Positions 1 through 5,185 are shown, counted from the first letter of the stretch. The stretch is 5,185 nucleotides of DNA from Nitrococcus sp. (GCA_030452365.1 JAKDMK010000203.1:1-5185), one strand, 5' to 3'. Numbers and translations: made by a program. The notes: generated from the sequence alone by a model not told the origin.

Positions 1-194
1 CTCCCGCTGCCCGACGACTCATGGACGGCGGCCAGGGGCTTAGGCCAGGCTCCACCGCGTGCGAGAGCACCACCGTGCCCCGGAGATTGGCGGCGTGTAA
101 CGTAAACAGTCTCTGCAACGATTAACAAGAACAGATGCTGCCCGACTGAGGCCTGGGCAAAGTGCGCCCCGGCAGGAACACATCAGAGGGAACG

Positions 195-208
195 CCTCCG
201 GGAGGGAG
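195..208 (+). promoter_or_regulatory. Ribosome binding site of the TPR gene, with overlapping short inverted repeat
   Basis: The run GGAGGGAG at 201-208 is a strong Shine-Dalgarno match. It lies 9 bases before the ATG at 218 and only 2 bases before the ATG at 211, so it favours 218 as the start. Directly upstream, CCTC (195-198) can pair with GAGG (202-205), or CTCC (196-199) with GGAG (205-208), either of which would cover the Shine-Dalgarno bases. Whether this short stem matters in vivo is inference. I saw no convincing -35/-10 pair in 1-194 and no gene there. Confidence 0.6.
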
Positions 209-217
209 TTATGCGAG

Positions 218-1670
218 ATGGCGGACAACGATCGATACGTCAAGGGAATCTACCGCGAACTCAGGGAATTCAAGAACGATCGTTTCGGCCATTACTCGCA
301 AACGTTCGCGAACGGAATCGCAAAGTCAGGTTTGATCGACGAGGTGGCAGCTACTCGCGCATCGATAGGGCGCCTTACCGCAATTGCCGACGATGCCTTT
401 GGTACGGTGATCGGGCAATTATCCGCCAATCTCAGCCTAATGACGAGCCTTTTGGATGCCACAAGGCACCCCAAGCTCACAGCGGCTAATGAACTATACG
501 AGCGCGGCGTGGAGGCGCTTTCGGCGGGGTGGCATCAGGATGCCATCCGCGACCTTCAGGAATCTGTATCGCACTCAAATAACCCGTACAACCCAGGAGC
601 ACATTACTACCTCGGCGTCGCCTACTCGTCGGTTGGAGACCACCGACTAGCCGGCGAAGCCTTTTCCAAGGGCTGCAACGTACAGCATGGGCACGGCGCC
701 CAAACCCGAGCTAGCCTGCGGCGCAGCTCTCCTCGGTGCCCAAGCGTACTTCCATGTCGAGGACTACGACGCGGCAGCGGACCTCCTTGAGGAGGTGGCC
801 GGCAAAGTTCCAGACTGCCCTGAGTTGATCATTTCGCTGCTGAGCCACATCGAGCTTAACGTATCAGTAGAACGACGTTACCTCCGACAAGCGCTCATCG
901 TCGCTCCGGAGTACGCCGATGATTTCTTAGAAGAGGCCGAGCTGTCGGACTCGACTAGTCTTGCAAACGTCTGCAGTGAACTCGCAAGAACCGGCACCAA
1001 CTCGATCTCAGCTAAACTAGATGCGATGGCCGAATCCCGAATCTCCTTGGCAGCAAGACTTCGAGAGCTTGGCGAGAAGGTCACATCAAGAACGAAGGCG
1101 TATAGCCTGGGTGCATCGAAAGAACCACCACTCGATCTTGTGTGGGCAGGACGTCAGATGACAGCTGCTACCCAGGATCTTGCTAGCCTGGCCGGACAGA
1201 CACGGACGGCTGCGCAAAGGTGGATCACCGAGAGACGCGAGACGATCGCATCTGAACGGGACCAGATCGCTACCTCGAATCGAAAGCGGAAGGAATGGCG
1301 GGATGGCTTGACGCATCTCCTTGGCTGGGGACTGCCCTGGTTGCTTCTCCTTGTGATTCTGCTGAGTATGGTGGAATCGGAAGGTGGCTGGGATTACGAG
1401 CCTGCACAGGTCGCCGACGGTAAGGAGGCCATCGGATTTCTCCTAGCTGGCCTGATCCTTCTTGGCGCGATACCAGTATTTTCTGCTATAGTTGTTGGAC
1501 TTCTCAGCATTTCGGGAAGTATGACTGCAGTTAGTCCGCCCTCTTGCCGGCGAGTAGAGGCAGAGGAGCAGCGCGTATCCGACCTCGAGGTGGCAATTTC
1601 GGGAGATCTCAGCGCGGCGGAACGACTAATTGGTGAATGGCCTGCCAAGAGGACGATTCCGCTGCTCTAG
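218..1670 (+). pseudogene. TPR / helical / two-membrane-segment protein, split by a +1 frameshift
   Basis: Not a gene I recognise by name. The reading frame from the ATG at 218 carries a helical N-terminus and TPR-like helix pairs at about residues 87-120 and 126-158. It then degenerates into Arg/Pro-rich sequence and stops at 788-790. The next frame (open 651-1670, first ATG 687) takes over with a third TPR-like pair (AAADLLEEVAG region). It continues with a long charged helical, coiled-coil-like stretch (about 260-361 of the joined protein), a membrane segment (about 367-385), a second one (about 405-433) and a charged cytosolic-looking tail. Dropping one G from GGG at 688-690 joins the frames into 483 residues with an uninterrupted TPR series. 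This could be a natural pseudogene, a sequencing error, or less likely a +1 recoding site. TPR regions usually bind partner proteins; a membrane-anchored scaffold or sensor is inference. GC is lower than in the right half of the window, suggesting foreign origin. Confidence 0.72.
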
Positions 1671-1715
1671 TCTAGAACATCGATGCACACGTACCCAACG
1701 TTTGCCCCACGGGGT

Positions 1716-2000
1716 CTAAAGCATTCCATAGAATACGTTCACCGAAGTATTAGCGGACTGTACTTCCAGAATTCCAAGCCTTCCCAAAAGCCGACGTGAA
1801 TGATATTGGGTGTACAGGTATTCAAAACTGATCATTCCCCCGGCTACCATGAACCATGCAAAGGGTCCTGATCGGGAAGATTTCTGCGTAGAGGTGCTCA
1901 TCTTGGCAGTGATTAAGCCCATGGCTATACTGACCAAAATCGCAATTATGGCGATGAGGTTTGCTGAGAGATGGTTGATTGCCGACAGGAGCCAGCTCAC
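1716..2000 (-). CDS. Small protein with two predicted membrane segments
   Basis: A 94-residue frame from a GTG at 2000 to a TAG at 1716. AGGA (complement of 2005-2008) sits 4 bases upstream, a slightly short ribosome-binding spacing. Residues about 12-32 are a hydrophobic run (Ile/Ala/Leu/Val, with the stretch LIAIIAILVSIAMGLI). Residues about 46-65 form a second one rich in Phe/Trp/Gly/Met. Between them is a short Ser/Thr/Lys/Arg loop, and after them a basic patch (HSRRLLGRLG). I do not recognise a family. It is convergent with the TPR protein gene, with 45 bases between stops and no clear terminator. Base composition is as low in GC as that neighbour, so they may have arrived together. A chance frame is possible, but two well-separated membrane runs in the same frame make a real small membrane protein the better reading. 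Confidence 0.45.
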   Translation of the reverse strand: MSWLLSAINHLSANLIAIIAILVSIAMGLITAKMSTSTQKSSRSGPFAWFMVAGGMISFEYLYTQYHSRRLLGRLGILEVQSANTSVNVFYGML

Positions 2001-2131
2001 CAGTTCCTACGGCCGGCGGTGGAAGACTTCGGAGTATCTGAGAGAGCCGCGAAGGCGGTGCCGGTGGTCATGGCTAGAAGCGTCTTGGCGGCTAGCTAGT
2101 ACCCCGCAGCGAGTGCTAGTCATGATCGCCA

Positions 2132-2183
2132 CCTCACTCCGTGAACCAGTTGGGCAAGCCTAGCCCCTGGTTCGGGTGTGAGG
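2132..2183. repeat. Nested three-tier hairpin
   Basis: CCTCAC (2132-2137) pairs with GTGAGG (2178-2183). GAACCAG (2143-2149) pairs with CTGGTTC (2167-2173). GGGC (2152-2155) pairs with GCCC (2163-2166) around a 7-base loop. CC (2139-2140) can also pair with GG (2175-2176) inside the outer internal loop, and GATC at 2124-2127 can pair with GATC at 2184-2187 beyond a 4-base bulge. No T tract follows on either strand, so it is not a classic intrinsic terminator. It lies about 145 bases beyond the stop of the TerD-nuclease remnant and 130 bases upstream of the small membrane protein start. A terminator, structured RNA or recombination-site remnant are all possible. Confidence 0.55.
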
Positions 2184-2200
2184 GATCGACACCCCGATCC
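2183..2200. repeat. Second short hairpin abutting the nested one
   Basis: GGATCG (2183-2188) pairs with CGATCC (2195-2200) around ACACCC. The loop ACACCC (2189-2194) is itself complementary to GGGTGT (2174-2179), part of which belongs to the outer stem of the preceding hairpin, so the two structures compete. Confidence 0.4.
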
Positions 2201-2328
2201 GGTACGGTCCTCCGACGACATACCGATCAATCACACTCCACGCCGTGCAGTGGCGTCATCGCTCCGCCCGCGTCCCGCGCCGGCTCCGCCACGCTGGATG
2301 TCGAGGAGCGTGAATCAGATCCGGACGC

Positions 2329-2962
2329 CTATCGACCGGTGACGCCCAGGTACTGGTGCAGCCATTCGCGAAGGCGTTGCCCGTCGACGAGATCCAACGG
2401 CTTGTCCTTTGCGATCCGGTACGACTCGGGTCCGAAGCCAGAGGTCGTGACGAGGATGCCTTTGATGGCGCCTTGCTCGCCCACGACGCTGTCGAGTGCG
2501 CGGACGTGATCAGGACCGACGGTGTGGTTGTAGCGCTTGGCGGAGATGACGATGCGTCCGCTGGCGATGACACACCGTTCGGTCGTGAGCCCGGTGAGCG
2601 CGTGGGTGACCGGCGGATTTCCTGCGAAGGAGATTTCGCTGCTGCCGTGGTCAGCGACCGAGCCTCCGACGGAGTCGTCGAGCGAGGCAGCGATGACGAT
2701 GGCATCGACGGTGGCCGGGACGTGGTCGAGGTCGACCTCGATCTCGACGGGCGAGAGCCGGCGGGTGCTACCGCAGCGGGAACGTTCGTGGTTGAAGAAG
2801 ACGAAGTCTTCGTCGGACCCTGGCGCGGCGCTGGTCGTCGACGAGCAGGGCACAGATGTCGATCTGCCCCGGCGCCAGTTGCGTGCGCAGCGAGGACCGG
2901 ACTATCGGGCCGCGTACTACAGTGTTCCCGCCTTTGGGTAGCTCGACCACGACGCCCCTCAT
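2329..2962 (-). pseudogene. TerD-domain / Mrr-like nuclease fusion, frameshifted and internally shortened
   Basis: The ATG at 2962 opens a TerD-like N-terminus (ELPKGGNTVV, then DICALLVDD), which continues in the next frame with SDEDFVFFN, a hallmark TerD segment. Removing one G from the GGG at about 2818-2820 (minus strand) joins the frames into 210 residues. TerD-like sequence runs to about residue 135 (LTGLTTER). At about 2553 it passes straight into the last 75 residues of an Mrr-type restriction endonuclease fold: AKRY, TVGPDHVRAL, KGILVTTSGFG, KPLDLVDG. The first half of that nuclease domain, which carries the catalytic Asp, is absent. The position usually Glu/Gln in the (E/Q)xK motif is Ser (SAKRY, Lys about 142). 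Family knowledge: TerD domains are associated with stress response and DNA-processing enzymes. Inference: a dead remnant of a longer TerD-nuclease protein. The ribosome binding site before 2962 is weak. Family assignment is firm; inactivity is likely. Confidence 0.75.
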
Positions 2963-3051
2963 TACTCAGCCGCCCTGCACGTGGCTTGTCGTCGACACGG
3001 GAGAGTCCGTTTCAGCGTGTAGATCTGGGCTGATGTGCGCCGGCTGGCTGC

Positions 3052-3390
3052 GTGGCCGCAACCGCGCCAGCGGCGCCTCCGCCGAGCGAGTGCCTGTGGC
3101 GGCACGTCCGGTCCGGCGGAAGGCGCAGCCGGGGGCGGTGCCCGATCGCCACGATCTTCGGCTTCGTGATCCTCTGCGGGATCGCCTACGGCGCGTTCGT
3201 GCTGCTGGCGTCGCTCGCTGGCGGCAGCAGCCACACCTGCGCCGATCGGGACTCCTGCGCCGCACCGGTGGTGGCCGAGCAGGAGACTCCGGATTCCACG
3301 GTCGTTCGAGAGACGGCCCTCGCCCTGACGGGCGACACTGGCGTCAGCGCGTACTGCCCTGAGTACCGCGACAAGATCGGCGGTGAATGA
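3052..3390 (+). CDS. Small single-pass membrane protein of unknown function
   Basis: A 112-residue frame from a GTG at 3052 to a TGA at 3388-3390. It has an Arg-rich, Ala/Pro-rich N-terminus, one membrane segment at about residues 33-56 (IATIFGFVILCGIAYGAF and onward) and a C-terminal part with two close cysteines (CADRDSC) and a third near the end. By the positive-inside rule the C-terminus should lie outside. From codon 32 on, third positions are almost all G or C, which supports real coding. The first 30 codons are less certain: there is no good ribosome binding site before 3052. The adjacent frame (ATG 3033) reads as a plausible basic N-terminus that would join at the GGGGG run 3131-3135 if one G were removed. 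Divergent from the TerD-nuclease remnant with 89 bases between starts. No family recognised. Confidence 0.5.
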   Translation: MAATAPAAPPPSECLWRHVRSGGRRSRGRCPIATIFGFVILCGIAYGAFVLLASLAGGSSHTCADRDSCAAPVVAEQETPDSTVVRETALALTGDTGVSAYCPEYRDKIGGE

Positions 3391-3426
3391 CCCTGCGCCC
3401 GATCGGGGAGCCGCTCGGGGAGCGAA

Positions 3427-3440
3427 CCAGGGTGCCCTGG
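3427..3440. repeat. Short perfect inverted repeat after the small membrane gene
   Basis: CCAGGG (3427-3432) and CCCTGG (3435-3440) form a palindrome 37 bases after the stop of the small membrane protein. With no T tract and a minimal loop it is a weak terminator candidate at best. Just before it TCGGGGAGC is repeated directly (3403-3411 and 3415-3423). Confidence 0.3.
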
Positions 3441-3515
3441 AGCAAGTCGGGACAGGTTAGCTCCCCGGATGTGCATAGAAGGCACTGGTGAAGGCGCTGG
3501 ATGCGCGAGGCCAAC

Positions 3516-3559
3516 GACTTCTAATCTCCGGGTCGCAGGTTCGAATCCTGCCGGGGGCA
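3516..3559 (+). tRNA. tRNA-Arg(UCU) 3' half only: probable attachment-site remnant
   Basis: Visible from left to right: anticodon loop CTTCTAA (3518-3524, anticodon TCT at 3520-3522); a perfect T arm with GCAGG (3535-3539), TTCGAAT and CCTGC (3547-3551); the acceptor 3' strand CGGGGGC (3552-3558); and discriminator A (3559). The 5' half is missing. No GCCCCCG acceptor strand or D arm lies in the 40 bases upstream, and the anticodon stem pairs for only two base pairs. A tRNA end kept from the anticodon loop to the 3' terminus is the usual identity block of tyrosine-integrase att sites, and integrase remains follow 58 bases further on. It should not be counted as a working tRNA gene. Identity as Arg rests on the anticodon. 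Confidence 0.78.
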
Positions 3560-3573
3560 CGCAACACCAGCCA

Positions 3574-3598
3574 GGTCAGCGGCATAGCCGATCTGACC
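3574..3598 (-). terminator. Hairpin between att remnant and integrase 3' end
   Basis: GGTCAG (3574-3579) pairs with CTGACC (3593-3598) and CGGC (3580-3583) with GCCG (3587-3590), leaving loop ATA and a two-base bulge. On the minus strand it begins 18 bases past the integrase stop, which fits a transcription terminator of that gene, although no T tract follows. Its place beside the att core also fits an integrase arm-binding or structural site. Confidence 0.45.
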
Positions 3599-3616
3599 AG
3601 CGAAGATCGACCACGA

Positions 3617-3905
3617 TTACCCCGCGCTTTCGGGTCCGAACGCGTCGAGTGCGGTGCTCGCGCCGGCCCTGTGGACCTTGAGCGACATGTAGACGTCCTG
3701 GGTCATGCTCACCCGCTAATGGCCGAGGTAGTCGGCGATCTCCCGGGCCGTCAAGCCGAGGTGACGAGTCGGGTGGCGAGGTGCCGGAAGGGGTGCGGGC
3801 GCAGGCCCTCCCAGCGGTGCCGGCGACGACCTAGCGCAGTTTCCGGGCGTTGTCTGGGTCGCGACGCGTGCCGCGCGTCGACGGGAACACAAGGGGCGCC
3901 AGCCT
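3617..3905 (-). pseudogene. Tyrosine (phage-type) integrase, C-terminal remnant
   Basis: Pieces of one integrase catalytic domain are spread over the three minus frames. LVFPSTRGTRRDPDNARKLR (about 3893-3834) ends at a TAG (3831-3833). WEGLRPHPFRHLATRLVTS (about 3814-3758) carries the HxxR box (HPFR). GLTAREIADYLGH (about 3757-3719) ends at a TAG (3716-3718). SMTQDVYMS follows, with the nucleophile Tyr at 3689-3691, then a tail ending FGPESAG and a TAA at 3617. In intact relatives these are contiguous, so there are at least two single-base losses (near 3815 and 3757), two nonsense codons and one missing codon after FRHL. Nothing recognisable of the N-terminal two thirds remains. The gene points toward the tRNA-Arg fragment, the normal layout of an element whose integrase abuts its att site. 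Dead beyond doubt; family assignment is strong. Confidence 0.85.
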
Positions 3906-4147
3906 GCTGGCCCTGCCCATCGGCGGCGCGCTGATCCTTGCCGGCGTCGGCCCTCACACGTGCCCGCAGCCATGCCGCTCGACCATCGCCGTAGCCGCTC
4001 CGATGCTGCGTTGACCTCTTTCATCATCAATGGCGCACTCCGCGCGCAACCGGCCCGGACCTCGCCTTTGCCGCTCCGCTCACGGCGGTGTCGGGCCGGC
4101 TGAATCGGTCGGCGCCAGCCAACTTGAGGTGACGCGCAGTCGGTGTC
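3906..4147. other. Gene-free stretch upstream of the integrase remnant
   Basis: The expected N-terminal and middle parts of the integrase are not readable here in any minus frame, so they were probably deleted. GGCTG (4098-4102) and CAGCC (4116-4120) form a weak inverted repeat 28 bases past the cupin stop and could help end cupin transcription, without a T tract. Nothing else supported. Confidence 0.4.
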
Positions 4148-4642
4148 CTACGACGGCTGCACGACCGGGGCGTTCCGAGCGCGGATCGGCGGCCCCAATG
4201 TCGTCCCACCATGTCGCCTTCCGATCTCGTCCAGTACGGACTCATCGGGGGGCCCTTGCGAGGCCGCGATATGCGCCGCTTGCTCGGCGAACATCTCCTC
4301 GATACCGCCGGGTACCGCAAGCGCAATGACGTGCACCGGGTCGTCACCGCCGTTCGCGAATGTATGCCCCGTTCCACGTGGTACCCAAGCGAAGCTGCCC
4401 GCTATTGCAAGCTTGCGCTCGTCGTCGAGCTGCATTTCCAGCGTTCCGGAGACAACATAGAACGCCTCGTCGATCGCAGAATGTACGTGCAGTACTGGAC
4501 CGGAATCCCATGCCGCCAGCGTGAATTCGCAGATGCTCAGCAATCCGCCCGTATCTGGCGCGCACACCTTAAACGGCAAGAACGCATCATCTCTTCGCGA
4601 GGCTCCCGGTTCCAAGACAAATGGCTTGGCTCTGTCCGTCAT
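4148..4642 (-). CDS. Cupin domain protein
   Basis: An intact 164-residue single-domain cupin. Motif 1 is GPVLHVHSAIDEAFYVVSG, with metal-ligand positions His52, His54 and Glu59. Motif 2 is GSFAWVPRGTGHTFAN with His93. Both match the family consensus exactly, so divalent metal binding is expected. The C-terminus (GGIEEMFAE, then GPPDESVLDEIGRRHG) is like that of small actinobacterial cupins often labelled quercetin-dioxygenase-like; the substrate cannot be read from the sequence. No signal peptide, so cytosolic. The ATG at 4642 is preferred over the ATG at 4696 because GGAGGG lies 10 bases upstream of 4642, and the 18-residue extension would only translate through that site. No operon partner is visible on this strand. 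It is the only conserved-family gene here that looks undamaged. Confidence 0.88.
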   Translation of the reverse strand: MTDRAKPFVLEPGASRRDDAFLPFKVCAPDTGGLLSICEFTLAAWDSGPVLHVHSAIDEAFYVVSGTLEMQLDDERKLAIAGSFAWVPRGTGHTFANGGDDPVHVIALAVPGGIEEMFAEQAAHIAASQGPPDESVLDEIGRRHGGTTLGPPIRARNAPVVQPS

Positions 4643-4652
4643 ATCAGGACCA

Positions 4653-4658
4653 CCCTCC
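4653..4658 (-). promoter_or_regulatory. Ribosome binding site deciding the cupin start
   Basis: The minus strand reads GGAGGG at 4658-4653, 10 bases before the ATG at 4642-4640. This sets the start there rather than at the in-frame ATG at 4696. I could not assign a promoter upstream with confidence. Confidence 0.7.
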
Positions 4659-4922
4659 GCGAAAGCGAGACCGCGATTGCCTGCAGAAGATATCACTCAG
4701 CTCAGGGCCACGACAGGGTCACGACCATCTGCCAGCTGCCTGCCAAAACGTATAGCAACGTGTCGATGGGCTCCGGTGCTGCCGCTCGGCCGGAATCGTC
4801 CACGCCACGCCACGGAGTACAGGGCGAGACTGGGTCTGAAACTGCTTGTGCGTGGTCCGCCTGGGAAATGATCGAAGAGCGACGTCGACGGCTCGACCCG
4901 TAGCGTGGATGTGTTACCGGTC

Positions 4923-4967
4923 GCTTGCCCGCTTGCCCGCGCAGCCAGCGTGGGGGAAGCGTGGGGG
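4923..4967. repeat. Two pairs of short near-tandem direct repeats
   Basis: GCTTGCCC occurs twice back to back (4923-4930, 4931-4938). Nine bases later AGCGTGGGGG occurs twice with an 11-base period (4947-4956, 4958-4967). Function unknown; replication slippage is enough to explain them. Confidence 0.5.
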
Positions 4968-5106
4968 CGGAGGAACGTCCTTGAGCAGGATCTGGGCGGC
5001 TTCAAACGGCAGCGCACGGCAGGTCGCTGACCAGCAACGACAGCATTGCTGACGGCGATCGACGACTGGCCGTTCCGTGCATGTCCTGCTCTGGCACTTC
5101 TCGCCA

Positions 5107-5136
5107 GGCCGGGCCTCTGGGCCGGGCTCTGGCCGG
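5107..5136. repeat. GGCCGGGC near-tandem repeat
   Basis: GGCCGGGC at 5107-5114 and 5120-5127, followed by a partial GGCCGG at 5131-5136, with CTCTG or TCTG spacers. The period is 11-13 bases. No role assigned. Confidence 0.4.
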
Positions 5137-5185
5137 ACACGCAGCGTGGAACTGTCGGGGGCGTCGGGCAGGATGCGGGCATGAC

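Larger units (their letters stand above)
2001..2328. other. Gene-free stretch holding structured DNA
   Basis: No frame here has convincing coding character on either strand. It separates the start of the small membrane protein (2000, minus) from the end of the TerD-nuclease remnant (2329, minus). It contains five CTAG tetramers (2074, 2092, 2096, 2116, 2160), unusually dense for high-GC DNA, and the hairpins at 2124-2200. The shift from lower-GC to very GC-rich sequence also falls in this stretch. Confidence 0.55.
4659..5185. other. Right-hand stretch without a convincing gene
   Basis: The upstream region of the cupin gene followed by sequence I cannot assign. On the minus strand, 4914-5183 is open without a start and runs off the window edge. 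It has high G/C third positions and could be the last 89 codons of a gene entering from the right, but it is Arg/Cys/Pro-rich and matches nothing I know. Competing open frames (4697-5182 minus; 4846-5052 plus) look like high-GC chance frames. Short direct repeats are listed separately. Confidence 0.35.

Noticed and set aside
785..791. CCT-TGA at the end of the first TPR frame as a +1 recoding site
   Set aside because: A shift here would keep the Arg/Pro-rich out-of-frame segment and lose the TPR-like sequence already present in the other frame from about 690, so the break must lie upstream.
1810..2163. 117-residue plus frame
   Set aside because: Overlaps the small membrane protein on the minus strand and ends in an Arg/Trp-rich stretch within the hairpin region; no ribosome binding site seen.
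2256..2705. 149-residue minus frame, Ser/Pro/Arg-rich
   Set aside because: Shadow of the TerD-nuclease remnant in another frame; low-complexity composition and no domain signal.
2356..3033. 225-residue plus frame rich in Asp/Gly/Val
   Set aside because: Antisense shadow of the TerD-nuclease remnant. The minus-strand reading has clear family motifs and this one has none.
3484..3559. Complete tRNA gene
   Set aside because: No acceptor 5' strand complementary to CGGGGGC, no standard D arm, and only two pairs of the anticodon stem; only the 3' half is tRNA-like.
3186..3560. Minus-strand frame beginning MPPAGFEPATRRLEV
   Set aside because: This N-terminus is the well-known false translation of the antisense of a tRNA 3' end. 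It overlaps the tRNA-Arg fragment and the opposite strand of the small membrane protein gene.
3716..4030. 104-residue minus frame as an intact gene
   Set aside because: Only its last 13 residues (GLTAREIADYLGH) are integrase; the rest is out of frame relative to the integrase pieces around it.
4211..4903. 230-residue plus frame
   Set aside because: Lies over the intact cupin gene on the other strand; no recognisable motif and an Arg-rich composition.
4923..4967. CRISPR or iteron array
   Set aside because: Only two copies of each short repeat with no spacers of regular length, and no cas or replication gene nearby.
4697..5182. 161-residue minus frame upstream of the cupin gene
   Set aside because: Ser/Arg/Pro-rich with no domain signal and no good ribosome binding site at its start; typical of chance open frames in high-GC DNA.

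Overview
The window looks like chromosomal DNA from a high-GC actinomycete (Streptomyces or Micromonospora type). The right 2.9 kb is very GC-rich with mostly G/C third codon positions. Shine-Dalgarno sites are GGAGG-like, GTG starts occur, and the recognisable families (TerD-Mrr fusion, cupin, MTQDVYM-type integrase, tRNA-Arg) are typical of actinomycetes. It reads as a decayed accessory region: of the five protein loci I support plus one integrase remnant, three are visibly broken and one tRNA exists only as its 3' half.

Layout. 1-217: upstream DNA ending in a strong ribosome binding site. 218-1670 (+): a TPR / helical / two-membrane-segment protein read in two frames, interrupted by a single-base shift near 687-700. 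1716-2000 (-): a small protein with two membrane segments, convergent with it. 2001-2328: no gene, but a nested hairpin (2124-2187) overlapping competing stems up to 2200. 2329-2962 (-): a TerD domain joined to the C-terminal half of an Mrr-like nuclease domain, with a frameshift and an apparent internal deletion. 3052-3390 (+): a small single-pass membrane protein, divergent from the TerD gene. 3516-3559 (+): the 3' half of a tRNA-Arg(UCU), apparently an attachment-site remnant. 3574-3598: a hairpin. 3617-3905 (-): C-terminal remains of a tyrosine integrase with two in-frame stops and at least two frameshifts. 4148-4642 (-): an intact cupin protein. 4659-5185: no convincing gene, only short repeats and a weak open frame running off the right edge.

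How it fits together. The tRNA fragment, hairpin and dead integrase form a fossil integration module of the AICE/prophage kind: the integrase reads toward the att core. The left 2.2 kb has a different character (lower GC, many CTAG tetramers, membrane-anchored TPR protein) and is probably of separate, foreign origin. No functional interplay between the surviving genes can be shown from sequence alone. The least described item is the TPR / two-membrane-segment protein with its small convergent membrane neighbour. The most instructive is the eroded TerD-nuclease fusion, which belongs to the known association of Ter stress-response domains with DNA-processing enzymes.
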